From positions 62,001-126,000 of the forward strand of contig DATMZR010000006.1 in the NCBI GenBank assembly GCA_035573435.1: 64,000 bases of DNA, written 5' to 3'. Below, in pieces: positions 33,896 to 42,401 of this stretch (its first letter is position 1; each line of letters opens with the position of its first letter). Below the pieces are notes generated by a model. That model saw nothing but the letters and a program-made list of their open reading frames with translations. It ran no database searches and had not been told where the DNA came from. Made by a program: the position numbers and the translations under genes. The DNA is from Solirubrobacterales bacterium (GTDB taxonomy: Bacteria; Actinomycetota; Thermoleophilia; Solirubrobacterales; 70-9).

Positions 33896-35071
33896 ATGGG
33901 TAACGACCCAGAGGTGGTCGATCGCGACCTGGAGGCGCTCGAGAATGAGGGCCAAGAGGGCGAGCCCTCCTTCTTCGCCGATCCCAAGCGGATCGCCGAG
34001 ACGCTGGTGGTGGTCCTCCTGCTTGTGGCGGCGATCTACGTCCTCCTGCCACGGGCCTTGGACACCCAGGATGCGCTGGCCAAGCTCGGCGATGCCAACG
34101 CCATCTGGATCACGGTCGCGCTCGCCTTCAACGTGCTCGCCTTCTTCTCCTATGTCGCGCTCTTCCGGGGCGTTGTCGGCGAACAGGTCCTGCACCTGGA
34201 GTGGCGCGAGTCGTACCAGATCACCATGGCGGGCCTGGCGGCGACCCGCCTGTTCTCGGCGGGCGGCGCTGGCGGCATCGTGCTCACCTACTGGGCGCTT
34301 CGCAAGGCGGGGATGCCGCGGCGCGAGACGGCCCGCCGCATGGTGGCCTTCCTCGTTCTGCTGTACGCGGTGTACATGCTCGCCCTCGTACTCGACGGGA
34401 TTCTCCTGCGCACCGGCATCTTCAACGGGGCGAACCCGGCCGGCCTGACGATCGTTCCGGCGGCGGTCGCCGGTGTCCTGATCGCGGTATTCCTGCTCCT
34501 CACGCTTATCCCGGAGGACATCGAGCGCCGCTTGACGAGCTTCGCCCGGGGGTACCGCTTCGTGCGCCACGCGCAACGTCTGGCCAGCGGGCCCGCCACC
34601 CTCGCCAGCGGCACGCGCACGGCGGTCAGCTTTGTCCGGGAGCCGTCGCGGGGCGGGCTGGCGGTGCTCGGCGCCGTCGGCTTCTGGGCGGCCAACATCG
34701 GCATCCTCTGGGCGGCGTTTCATGCCTACGGCGCCCATATACCCCTGGGTGTCGTAGTGCAGGGATTCTTCGTCGGCATGGTCGCCAACCTCTTCCCGTT
34801 CGCGCCGGCGGGAGTGGGAGCCGTGGACGCGGGGATGATCGGCACATTCGTGCTCTTCGGCGTGCCCGGAGGAGAGGTGTTCGCGGCCGTGCTTACATAC
34901 CGGTTGATCGCCTTCTGGTTGCCGATCCCGCCCGGCATCGTCGCTTTCCTGCAGTTGCGCAAGACGGTGGCGCGCTGGGAGGCGCAGAGGGCCGCGGCGC
35001 CGGTCAGCCCCGGCATCGCAAGCTCGCATCCCGAGGCGGGTCCGGCCATTACTTCAGAAAGTAAAGTATAA
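33896..35071 (+). CDS. Lysylphosphatidylglycerol synthase TM region/UPF0104-like membrane protein
   Basis: 391 residues from ATG 33896, about eight membrane helices. Family features include ITMAGLAATRLFSAGGAGGI (glycine-rich re-entrant segment), TYWALRKAGMPRRETARRMV and FPFAPAGVGAVDAGMIGTF. The family flips or synthesises modified lipids, but members without the soluble synthase domain, like this one, are of uncertain role. It follows the PAP2 gene by 23 bases, pointing to shared envelope-lipid function. Confidence 0.82.
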   Translation: MGNDPEVVDRDLEALENEGQEGEPSFFADPKRIAETLVVVLLLVAAIYVLLPRALDTQDALAKLGDANAIWITVALAFNVLAFFSYVALFRGVVGEQVLHLEWRESYQITMAGLAATRLFSAGGAGGIVLTYWALRKAGMPRRETARRMVAFLVLLYAVYMLALVLDGILLRTGIFNGANPAGLTIVPAAVAGVLIAVFLLLTLIPEDIERRLTSFARGYRFVRHAQRLASGPATLASGTRTAVSFVREPSRGGLAVLGAVGFWAANIGILWAAFHAYGAHIPLGVVVQGFFVGMVANLFPFAPAGVGAVDAGMIGTFVLFGVPGGEVFAAVLTYRLIAFWLPIPPGIVAFLQLRKTVARWEAQRAAAPVSPGIASSHPEAGPAITSESKV

Positions 35072-35072
35072 T
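35067..35072 (+). promoter_or_regulatory. -10 promoter element of trxB
   Basis: A perfect TATAAT hexamer overlaps the stop codon of the preceding gene in an A/T-rich island (AAAGTAAAGTATAATC). No strong -35 element is visible. It implies a transcription start near 35079, which would place the GTG at 35078 at the start site and leave a leader of about 40 bases before the GTG at 35120. Confidence 0.55.
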
Positions 35073-35119
35073 CGGCGGTGGAGGCGAAACGGAAGGGCGC
35101 TGAGCGAGACGGAGCGAAT

Positions 35120-36139
35120 GTGAACGAGCAACGAGTAGAGAACGTGATCATCGTCGGCGGCGCGTCCGCGGGCTACACGGCCGCCGTCTACACCGCCCGC
35201 GCCGACCTGGAGCCGCTCGTGATCGAGGGCTTCCAGTGGGGTGGCCAGCTCCAGAACACGACAGACGTCGAGAACTATCCCGGGTTCCCCGAGGGGATCA
35301 TGGGCCCGCAGCTGATGCAGGCCTTCCGCGCCCAGGCGGAGCGGTTCGGGACCCGGTTCATCACGGACGACGCGACGCGGATCGAACTCTCCGACGGCGG
35401 CCTGCACCACGTCTGGGTGGGCGACACCGAGCATCTGGCGAAGACCGTGATTCTCGCCATGGGCGCGGAGCCGAAGCGGCTCGGCATCCCGGGCGAGATC
35501 GAGCTGGGCGGACGTGGCGTCTCCACCTGTGGGGTCTGCGACGGCGCCTTCTTCAAGGGCGAGAAGGTGGTCGTGATCGGCGGCGGCGACTCGGCGATGG
35601 AGGACTCGATCTTCGTCTCCAAGTTCGCCTCCGACCTGGACATCGTCCACCGCCGTCCCGAGTTTCGCGCCTCGAAGATCATGCTGGACCGAGCCCAGGA
35701 GGTCGAGAACATCCATTTGAAGACGCCGTACGTTCCCGAAGAGTTCCTGGCCGGGGACGACGGCAAGCTGGCCAAGGTCCGCCTGCGCAACGCCGAGACG
35801 GGCGAGATCGAGGAGCTGGAGGTGGGCGGCGCGTTCGTGGCGATCGGCCACACCCCCCGCTCAGAGCTGGTGCGCGACCAGGTCGCCACCGACGACCAGG
35901 GTTACGTGCAGACCCAGGATGGCTCCACCCGCACCGACCTGGCGGGCGTCTTCGCCGTGGGTGACCTGGTCGACCACACCTACCGTCAGGCAGTGACGGC
36001 CGCCGGCACGGGGTGCATGGGAGCGCTGGACGCCGAGTGGTACCTGCGCGACACGCCTCCTTCGCCCGAGGCCGACTGGGCCGGCAAAGCCGGCGAAGTC
36101 CAGGCGGGCGAGCCCGCCAAGCTGACCGCCGGCTCCTAA
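35120..36139 (+). CDS. trxB: Thioredoxin reductase
   Basis: 339 residues. FAD-binding VIIVGGASAGYTAAVYTARA, redox site STCGVCDGAFF (CxxC with Gly-Val between, instead of the common Ala-Thr), NADPH site VVVIGGGDSAMEDSIFVSK with HRRPEFRAS, and C-terminal GVFAVGDLVDHTYRQAVTAAGTGCMGALDA. Start GTG 35120 is chosen because GGAG sits five bases upstream and a TATAAT lies 48 bases upstream; GTG 35078 in the same frame is the alternative. No thioredoxin gene is adjacent. Confidence 0.93.
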   Translation: MNEQRVENVIIVGGASAGYTAAVYTARADLEPLVIEGFQWGGQLQNTTDVENYPGFPEGIMGPQLMQAFRAQAERFGTRFITDDATRIELSDGGLHHVWVGDTEHLAKTVILAMGAEPKRLGIPGEIELGGRGVSTCGVCDGAFFKGEKVVVIGGGDSAMEDSIFVSKFASDLDIVHRRPEFRASKIMLDRAQEVENIHLKTPYVPEEFLAGDDGKLAKVRLRNAETGEIEELEVGGAFVAIGHTPRSELVRDQVATDDQGYVQTQDGSTRTDLAGVFAVGDLVDHTYRQAVTAAGTGCMGALDAEWYLRDTPPSPEADWAGKAGEVQAGEPAKLTAGS

Positions 36140-36140
36140 C

Positions 36141-36992
36141 TCACTGCTGCTTTCGGCAGGGGCCGGGCAGCCGCTCGACCGTGCGCTTGGCTGGGTGTAG
36201 CCCGATCTTGACCCGGTTGGCGTTATTCGAGTTGTCGGTCTCTCGCAGCAGGTTTTCCGGATCGGCGGTCGAGACCAGGCAGTAGCGGCCGTGCCGCAGG
36301 CCGTTTACGTTGAGCTGCTGTCCGGGCAGCCAGTAGCCGTAGGTGTCCGCCCAGCCAACGGAGAGGCCATCGATCGACTCCTGGTCGCAGTCCTCGCTGC
36401 CCGCGGGGTAGTACTTCTGCGGCGGCGAGCCCGGCAGGCTTGCGAAACGGTGGTCGGTGTCGACGATGCAGAAGCCGATCTTCGTCGAGCGGGCCACCGT
36501 CCGACCGCTCCGCTCGCGCACCAGCTTGTAGCGACTGAAGTCGAGCACGTGCCAATGGTGGTGAGCCGGGTGGTACCGCTCGCAGCCGAACAGGATGTCG
36601 TGTGACTCGAGGTCCTGCCCACGCTCAAACACGTTGTCGGCGTTCGAGTCCTTGAACACCCGCTGGTAGACGTCGCGGTCGTTGGCGGGGTTGTCGTCCC
36701 CGTCGCAGTTGTTCGAGCTCGCGCTCGGGTAGACCTCCAGCGGGCCCGGGCCCCTGTTTCCGATTTGGTTTGAGAGCCGCAAGAAGAGCTTCCCGTCGCT
36801 CGGCTCCAGAACCAGGTCGTCCTGGGTCAGCCGCAGCGTCACCAGATCGGGCCGCAGGGGAGTGTTGCTGCCCGCACCCGCGCCCGCACCCGGGGCCATC
36901 GCGCCCGCCGCGATCAGGAGGCTTGTGAGCGCCGCCGCGATCCCGGTGACGAGGCGACGGGAGGGGCGTGGCGACGGATCGTTCCTGAACAT
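36141..36992 (-). CDS. Secreted lysyl oxidase family protein
   Basis: 283 residues. Signal peptide (LVTGIAAALTSLLIAAGAMA) then a lysyl-oxidase domain: copper histidines in HPAHHHWHVLDFSRYKL, the Lys of the LTQ cofactor in STKIGFCIVDT and a candidate Tyr in ADTYGYWLPGQQLNV, ending RETDNSNNANRVKIGL. These enzymes oxidise peptidyl lysine to allysine. GGTAGGAAATCC precedes ATG 36992. It converges with trxB with a one-base gap. Extracellular location inferred from the signal peptide. Confidence 0.88.
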   Translation of the reverse strand: MFRNDPSPRPSRRLVTGIAAALTSLLIAAGAMAPGAGAGAGSNTPLRPDLVTLRLTQDDLVLEPSDGKLFLRLSNQIGNRGPGPLEVYPSASSNNCDGDDNPANDRDVYQRVFKDSNADNVFERGQDLESHDILFGCERYHPAHHHWHVLDFSRYKLVRERSGRTVARSTKIGFCIVDTDHRFASLPGSPPQKYYPAGSEDCDQESIDGLSVGWADTYGYWLPGQQLNVNGLRHGRYCLVSTADPENLLRETDNSNNANRVKIGLHPAKRTVERLPGPCRKQQ

Positions 36993-37120
36993 GGATTTCC
37001 TACCGGCGGTGAGGGCGCGGCGCTAGAGTTCGGCGTCGACCGTGACTTTAGCGCCAGGCCCAGGGGCAGCATCGGCGCCGGGCAGGGCGCGACCAATCGA
37101 CCGTTAGGAGGAAGGTGCGG

Positions 37121-38245
37121 ATGGCCGTCGTCGAGGTTCCCAAGGTCAAGATCGAGAGCATCGGGCTGCGCCCCTTCCACGAGTTCGACGAGGCCAACGA
37201 GACCTGGCCTCGCGGCGACCGGCCGGCGGCGATTCGGGAGGCCGCGGCCGAGTTCAGGGCGCGCTTCGCGACGCCGGAAAACCAGGTTCACGCGGTCCGC
37301 ACGGTGGACATCGCCTCCGCGGGCTATCCGCTGAAGTTCGCATTTGGCGGCGCAGCCAGGGGCGCGAACCCCTACGTCAACATCATCAACCGGCTACAGG
37401 TGGTCCAGTTCGAGGACTTCGACGGGCAGCTTCGGACGCTCGCCTACGAGCCGACCGTCCCCGAAGGCCCTGCCGAGGCGCCCTACTACGCGCAGCAGAT
37501 CGAGAAGCTCGGAGACTTCCTCTCCTACAAGGTCCTGGCGACGATCTGGAACCACCCCGACGAGGCTCTGGCCACGGTCGGGCTCCGCCCCGAGCAGGTC
37601 GACTACGTCAGCTTCGATCATCTCCACGTCCAGGACCTGCGCTTCGTGCTCGGCACCACCGAGCCGATCCCGGGAGAGGCCGCGCCGCGGCCGCCGCTGT
37701 TCCCGAACGCGAAGCTGATCGCCCAGCGCAAGGAGTGGGACACCTTCGCCTCGCTGCACCCGATGCAGTGGGCCTGGTACGTCGAGGACGGGACCAAGGA
37801 CCTGATCACCGACAACGTGGTGCTGATCGACGGCGACGTCGAGCTGGGCAAGGGGGTGGCGCTCGTCTGGACCCCCGGCCACACCGACGGAAATCACTCG
37901 CTCTGCGTCAACACCGAGGACGGGGTCTGGGTCTCGTCCGAGAACGGGGTCGCCGCCGACTCCTGGCACCCCCACCTGTCGAAGATCCCCGGCGTGCGCA
38001 AGACGGCCGAGTTCTTCGGGCGCGAGGTGATCCTCAACTCGAACACGCTGGAGGACTCGATCGACCAGTACGACTCGATGCTGAAGGAGAAGGCGCTGGC
38101 CGACCCCAACCGCCGAGACCCGCGCTGGCTGAACGTGTTCCCGTCCTCCGAGATGGCGAGCTGGAAACGCCAGTGGCCGGTGGTGCCGACCTTCGTCTAC
38201 GGCGGCATCAACTGCGGGACGTTCGAAACCACGCCGAGTGGATGA
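37121..38245 (+). CDS. Metallo-beta-lactamase-fold protein
   Basis: 374 residues. The zinc motif is SFDHLHVQDLR (HxHxD) with the downstream His in TPGHTDGNHSL; LFPNAKLIAQRKEWD between them is typical of lactonase-like members. A long N-terminal part (about 150 residues, VNIINRLQVVQFEDFDGQL) precedes the fold. AGGAGG lies 8 bases before ATG 37121, preferred over GTG 37115. Substrate unknown; monocistronic between oppositely oriented genes. Confidence 0.85.
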   Translation: MAVVEVPKVKIESIGLRPFHEFDEANETWPRGDRPAAIREAAAEFRARFATPENQVHAVRTVDIASAGYPLKFAFGGAARGANPYVNIINRLQVVQFEDFDGQLRTLAYEPTVPEGPAEAPYYAQQIEKLGDFLSYKVLATIWNHPDEALATVGLRPEQVDYVSFDHLHVQDLRFVLGTTEPIPGEAAPRPPLFPNAKLIAQRKEWDTFASLHPMQWAWYVEDGTKDLITDNVVLIDGDVELGKGVALVWTPGHTDGNHSLCVNTEDGVWVSSENGVAADSWHPHLSKIPGVRKTAEFFGREVILNSNTLEDSIDQYDSMLKEKALADPNRRDPRWLNVFPSSEMASWKRQWPVVPTFVYGGINCGTFETTPSG

Positions 38246-38299
38246 TTGGGGACCCATGCCGTCCCCAATTCCACGCTCGATCTCCTGACCCACACCTGA

Positions 38300-39631
38300 T
38301 CACGGTCGAGGGGTCCCTTCCTTGGCGGCGTGGCGAAGCAGCGGCGCCACGCGATAGCGCTCGGCATCCAGCTCCGAGCCCAGTGCGTCCAGGACCCTGA
38401 CCAGGCGGGCCGGGCCGATCTCCTCGGCCCACTCGAACGGACCGCGCGGCCAATTGAAACCGAGCCGCATCGCGACGTCCACGTCCTCGGCAGCGGCGAC
38501 ACCCTGACCGACTGCGAAGTGGGCCTCGTTGACGATCTGGGCGAGGATTCGCCCCAGGACGAGCCCGGGCACATCGGCGACCCGCTCGACGCGCTTGCCC
38601 ATGGAGCTGAAGTAGGTCTCGGCGGCCTCGACGTCCGCCGAGGTCGTTGCCAACTCGACCAGAGTCGCAGCATCCAGGGTGGGGAAGGCCTGGAAGTGGA
38701 CCGAGGCCTCGAGCTCGTGATCTTGGCTCCAGCCCGGATCGCGGCCGGCCGGCTCCGGATCGTCGGGCCGGTGCGGCCCGCGGCCGTAGTCGTAGTAGCC
38801 GCGGCCCACCTTCCGACCAAGGCGACCATCGGCCACCATCTGGGCCTGGATGGGGTGGGGCTCCCATCTGGGCTCACGCGAGCTCTGTCCCCAGAACGAT
38901 TTCGCCACCTCGAAGTTGACGTCAACGCCGACCAGGTCCATGAGCTCGAACGGGCCCATGCGAAACCCGCCTCCGATTCGCACGATGCGATCGATCTGAT
39001 CGTGCGTGGCGACCCCCTCGCCCAGCAGGCGCAGAGCCTCCAGCGTGAACGGGCGGGCGGTCCGGTTGGCGACGAAGCCGATCGCGTCGGCGGCACGGAT
39101 CGGCTCCCGACCCATGGCACGGGCGACTTCGTCGGCGGTCGCGAGCGTCCGCTCCGACGTGCGCTCCCCGGCAACCACCTCCACCAGCCGCATGAGCGCC
39201 GGCGGGTTGAAGAAGTGCATGCCGCAAATGCGCTCGGGCAAATCGACTTCGGAACCGATCGCGGTCACCGACAGGGAGGACGTGTTCGTGGCCAGGATCG
39301 CCTGGGGCGCGCAGACGCCGGCCAGCTCCCGGAACAGCTCGCGCTTCAGCTCCAAATCCTCGGGCGCCGCCTCGATCACAAGCTCGCACCCGCCCAGATC
39401 CTCGAGCCTCGTCGCCTCCCGCAGCCTTGAGGCTGCGGCCTCGGCTGCCCCGGCGCTCCAGCGGCCTCGCTCGGTCCCCTTTACCAGTGCCTGGCGCAGT
39501 CGCGTGGCGCCAACCTCGAGCGCATCGGAGACCGGGTCGTGGAGATAGGTCTCGAACCGGCCCATGCACGCGAGCTGGGCGATTCCCGCACCCATGGTTC
39601 CCGCGCCGACGACACCGACCCGCTGGACCAC
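38300..39631 (-). CDS. 3-hydroxyacyl-CoA dehydrogenase
   Basis: 443 residues. N-terminal NAD-binding domain (RVGVVGAGTMGAGIAQLACM), catalytic His region GMHFFNPPALMRLVEVV, then RDXX-type C-terminal domains, the first with GGGFRMGPFELMDLVGVDVN and a second copy with RLGFNWPRGPFEWAEEIGP. The two C-terminal halves are paralogous, as in dimer-fused PaaH-type enzymes. GTG 39631 follows the enoyl-CoA hydratase stop by 7 bases. Third step of beta-oxidation, in the operon from 43631. Confidence 0.92.
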   Translation of the reverse strand: MVQRVGVVGAGTMGAGIAQLACMGRFETYLHDPVSDALEVGATRLRQALVKGTERGRWSAGAAEAAASRLREATRLEDLGGCELVIEAAPEDLELKRELFRELAGVCAPQAILATNTSSLSVTAIGSEVDLPERICGMHFFNPPALMRLVEVVAGERTSERTLATADEVARAMGREPIRAADAIGFVANRTARPFTLEALRLLGEGVATHDQIDRIVRIGGGFRMGPFELMDLVGVDVNFEVAKSFWGQSSREPRWEPHPIQAQMVADGRLGRKVGRGYYDYGRGPHRPDDPEPAGRDPGWSQDHELEASVHFQAFPTLDAATLVELATTSADVEAAETYFSSMGKRVERVADVPGLVLGRILAQIVNEAHFAVGQGVAAAEDVDVAMRLGFNWPRGPFEWAEEIGPARLVRVLDALGSELDAERYRVAPLLRHAAKEGTPRP

Positions 39632-39638
39632 GCCACGG

Positions 39639-40409
39639 TCACCTCCCCCTGAATTCGGGCTTTCGCTTCTCGAGGAACGCATCCATGCCCTCGATGCGGT
39701 CCTCGGTCGCCATCGCCAGCTCGTACAGCCGGCGTTCCTGATCGAGGCCGGCGCTCAGGGTGGTCTCGTCGGCGGCGAGCACGGCCTGCTTGGCGAGCCG
39801 GACGGCGATCGGAGGGTGCCTGGCGATCCTCTGCGCGAGCTCCAAGGCGCGGTCAAGCCATTTACCCGGGCCGGCGACCTCGTTCACCATCCCCAGTCGA
39901 AAGGCTTCAGCCGCGTCGATCCGCCGGCCGGTGAGCACCAGATCCATTGCCCGGTGCTTTCCGATCACACGTGCGAGGCGCTGGGTCCCGCCGGCGCCGG
40001 GGATGATCCCGAGGGTGATCTCCGGCTGGCCGAACTCGGCCGTCTCGGAGGCCACGATCAGATCGCAGAGCAGAGCCAGCTCGCAGCCGCCGCCCAGGGC
40101 GAACCCCGAGACGGCCGCGACCATCGGCGTCCGGCAGGCCGCCAAGCGCCCCCAGAACGCGGCCGCCGGATGACGCAGCGACTCCTGAAAGCTGCGCTCG
40201 CGAAGCGCGCGGATGTCGGCCCCGGCGGCGAAGACCTCGTCGGAGCCGGCGATCACCAGGCAGCGGACCTCCGGGTCGGCGTCGAATCGCTCGACCGCAG
40301 CGGCAAGCTCTTCCATCACCTCGGGCGACAGCGCGTTCCGCGCCTCGGGCCGGTTCATCCGACACAGCGCCACCTGTCCGTCGACGCTGGTCTCGACCAG
40401 CGTGCTCAC
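39639..40409 (-). CDS. Enoyl-CoA hydratase
   Basis: 256 residues. Crotonase core: RPEARNALSPEVMEEL, VFAAGADIRALRE (first oxyanion loop), VSGFALGGGCELALLCDLIV (second loop with the catalytic Glu) and PEITLGIIPGAGGTQRLARV with the second Glu. Start GTG 40409 overlaps the stop of the acyl-CoA dehydrogenase gene (GTGA). Acts between the dehydrogenase and the 3-hydroxyacyl-CoA dehydrogenase of the same operon. Confidence 0.92.
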   Translation of the reverse strand: MSTLVETSVDGQVALCRMNRPEARNALSPEVMEELAAAVERFDADPEVRCLVIAGSDEVFAAGADIRALRERSFQESLRHPAAAFWGRLAACRTPMVAAVSGFALGGGCELALLCDLIVASETAEFGQPEITLGIIPGAGGTQRLARVIGKHRAMDLVLTGRRIDAAEAFRLGMVNEVAGPGKWLDRALELAQRIARHPPIAVRLAKQAVLAADETTLSAGLDQERRLYELAMATEDRIEGMDAFLEKRKPEFRGR

Positions 40410-41578
40410 GCCTGGACGCGGGGAGGAGTCATCGCGTTGATGCCCGTCGCCTCGCGGCCGATGATGAGCTTCTGGATCTGCGAGGTCCCCTCGTACAGGG
40501 TGGTCACGCGAGCGTCCCGCAGGTAGCGCTCCACCGGATAGTCGTCCACGTACCCGGAGCCCCCATGTACCTGGATCGCGAGATTGGCGCATTCCACTGC
40601 CGACTCGGTTGCGTACAGCTTCGCGACCGAAGTCTCGAGCGTGTTCGGCTTTCCCTGGTCCTTGAGGATCCCGGCCCGGCGAACCAGCAGGCGACCTGCG
40701 TCCCTGCGCGTGACCATGTCGGCGATCATCTCCTGGACGAGCTGAAAGCTCGCGATCGGGACGCCGAACTGCTCCCGCTGCGTCGCGTAGTCCACAGAGG
40801 CCCGGACGCAGCCCTCGCAGATCCCGACGCAACCGGCGGCCACCGAGTAGCGACCGGAGTCGAGCGCCGTCATCGCGATCTTGAAGCCGTCGCCAACCTC
40901 TCCCAGCAGTGCGTCCTCGGGAACCTCGATCTGGTCCAGCCCGATCGACGCGGTGTCAGAGGCGCGCAGCCCGAGCTTGCCGTGGATCTCCTGGGAGGAG
41001 AACCCCTCCGTGGACGTCGGAACGCAGAAGCAGGCGATTCCCCGATGGCGCTTCTCCGGATTGGTCTGGGCGAAGATCAGCGCCAGCTCCGCGTGATTGC
41101 CGAGCGAGATCCACATCTTCTGGCCGTTGATGACCCAGCGGCCGTCCTCGAACTGAGCCCGGGTTCGCATCGACGACGGGTCCGAGCCGGCATCGGGCTC
41201 CGAGAGGCCGAAGCAGCCAAGGGCGTCGCCGGAGCACAGGCGCGGCAGCCACCGGCGCTTCTGTTCCTCGGTTCCCCAGCGCTCGATCGAGCCGCAGACG
41301 AGGGAGGTCTGGACCGAGACCACTGTGCGGGCCGACGAGTCGCCCCGACCCACCTCCTCGACGATCAGGCCGTAGCTGACGTAGTCGAGCCCGCGGCCGC
41401 CGTACTCCTCGGCCACCGGCGCGCCCAGGTAGCCCATGTCGCCCAGTCGCTGGGCGAGCTCGCGATCGAAGCGCGCGGCACGGTCGTTGTCGCGGGCGCG
41501 GGGGACGATCTCGTTGTCGACGAAATCGCGCGCCGTCTCCTGGATCAGGCGCTGCTCATCGGTGAGGTCGAGGTCCAC
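40406..41578 (-). CDS. Acyl-CoA dehydrogenase
   Basis: 390 residues. Flavin contacts in LGCFGLSEPDAGSDPSSM and WISLGNHAEL; the C-terminal catalytic base is in TLYEGTSQIQKLIIGR, with IQVHGGSGYVDDYPVERYLR before it. Oxidises acyl-CoA to enoyl-CoA, passing electrons to ETF. GTG start at 41578. Short- or branched-chain specificity is plausible, but the sequence does not settle it. Confidence 0.93.
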   Translation of the reverse strand: MDLDLTDEQRLIQETARDFVDNEIVPRARDNDRAARFDRELAQRLGDMGYLGAPVAEEYGGRGLDYVSYGLIVEEVGRGDSSARTVVSVQTSLVCGSIERWGTEEQKRRWLPRLCSGDALGCFGLSEPDAGSDPSSMRTRAQFEDGRWVINGQKMWISLGNHAELALIFAQTNPEKRHRGIACFCVPTSTEGFSSQEIHGKLGLRASDTASIGLDQIEVPEDALLGEVGDGFKIAMTALDSGRYSVAAGCVGICEGCVRASVDYATQREQFGVPIASFQLVQEMIADMVTRRDAGRLLVRRAGILKDQGKPNTLETSVAKLYATESAVECANLAIQVHGGSGYVDDYPVERYLRDARVTTLYEGTSQIQKLIIGREATGINAMTPPRVQA

Positions 41579-41587
41579 GCCTGGACC

Positions 41588-42391
41588 CTACGCGGTAGAC
41601 CGCGGCGCTCCGAGCGCCTGCTCCACGGCTCGCCTGAAGGCCTGCTCGGCCTCGAGCGTACGGGGCCCGGGCGTCTCCAGCGGGCGATCGTCGATCGTCG
41701 CCACCGGCTGCACCTCGCGGACGGTCGAGGCCAGGAAGGCCTCGCGGGCGCCCAGTAGGTCCTCGATGGGGAACTCGCCCTCCTCGACGTGGAGGGAGCG
41801 CACGATCTGGGCGCGCGTGATCGACTCGAGGATGCCGGAGCCCAGCGATGGGGTCCGAAGCCCCGCCTCGGGGGAGACCCAGAAGATCGTCGAGGTGGGC
41901 GGCTCCAGCACGATGCCGTCGGGCCTCACCAGCACGGCCTCGTCGGCGCCGCGGCCCTGGGCGATCCGCGTCGCCTGCATGTTGGCCGCGTAGGAAAGCG
42001 TCTTGGCGCCCGTGAGGATCACACTGGGCGAGTAGGTGACGGTGGCCAGGCGTATGTCGGCGCCCAGCACCGGGAGCGTCTCGGTCAGCAGGATTCGGCG
42101 CCCCCCGCGAGTGAGCACGATCCGAAGCTGGGCGTCGTCCGTTCCGAATTCGGCCAGGAGTGCGTCCAGCTCGGTCTCGATCAGAGCCCGTTCCACCGGC
42201 AGCTCGATCGCGGCCGCCGAGCGCTCGAGGCGCTCCAGGTGCTCGCGAAGCGCGAAGGGGTCGCCTCGGTACAGCCGAATGACCTCGAACACACCGTCGC
42301 CTCGGTACAGCCCATCCTCGGGCAGGGGGATTGTCGCCTCGGTCGTCGGCGAGATTCGCCCGTCGACGCTCGCGAGCTCCGTGGCGGCCAT
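41588..42391 (-). CDS. Class IV PLP aminotransferase (BCAT/ADC-lyase/D-amino acid type)
   Basis: 267 residues. Begins SVDGRISPTTEATIPLPEDG, has RGDGVFEVIRLYRGDPF, the PLP Lys in LTGAKTLSYAANMQATR and the phosphate-binding LGSGILESITRAQIV. Class IV members include branched-chain aminotransferase, aminodeoxychorismate lyase and D-amino acid aminotransferase; they cannot be separated by eye. Start ATG 42391 (TTG 42409 is the alternative). Its place between thiolase and acyl-CoA dehydrogenase suggests amino-acid catabolism. Confidence 0.88.
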   Translation of the reverse strand: MAATELASVDGRISPTTEATIPLPEDGLYRGDGVFEVIRLYRGDPFALREHLERLERSAAAIELPVERALIETELDALLAEFGTDDAQLRIVLTRGGRRILLTETLPVLGADIRLATVTYSPSVILTGAKTLSYAANMQATRIAQGRGADEAVLVRPDGIVLEPPTSTIFWVSPEAGLRTPSLGSGILESITRAQIVRSLHVEEGEFPIEDLLGAREAFLASTVREVQPVATIDDRPLETPGPRTLEAEQAFRRAVEQALGAPRSTA

Positions 42392-42401
42392 GGACGCGAG
42401 G

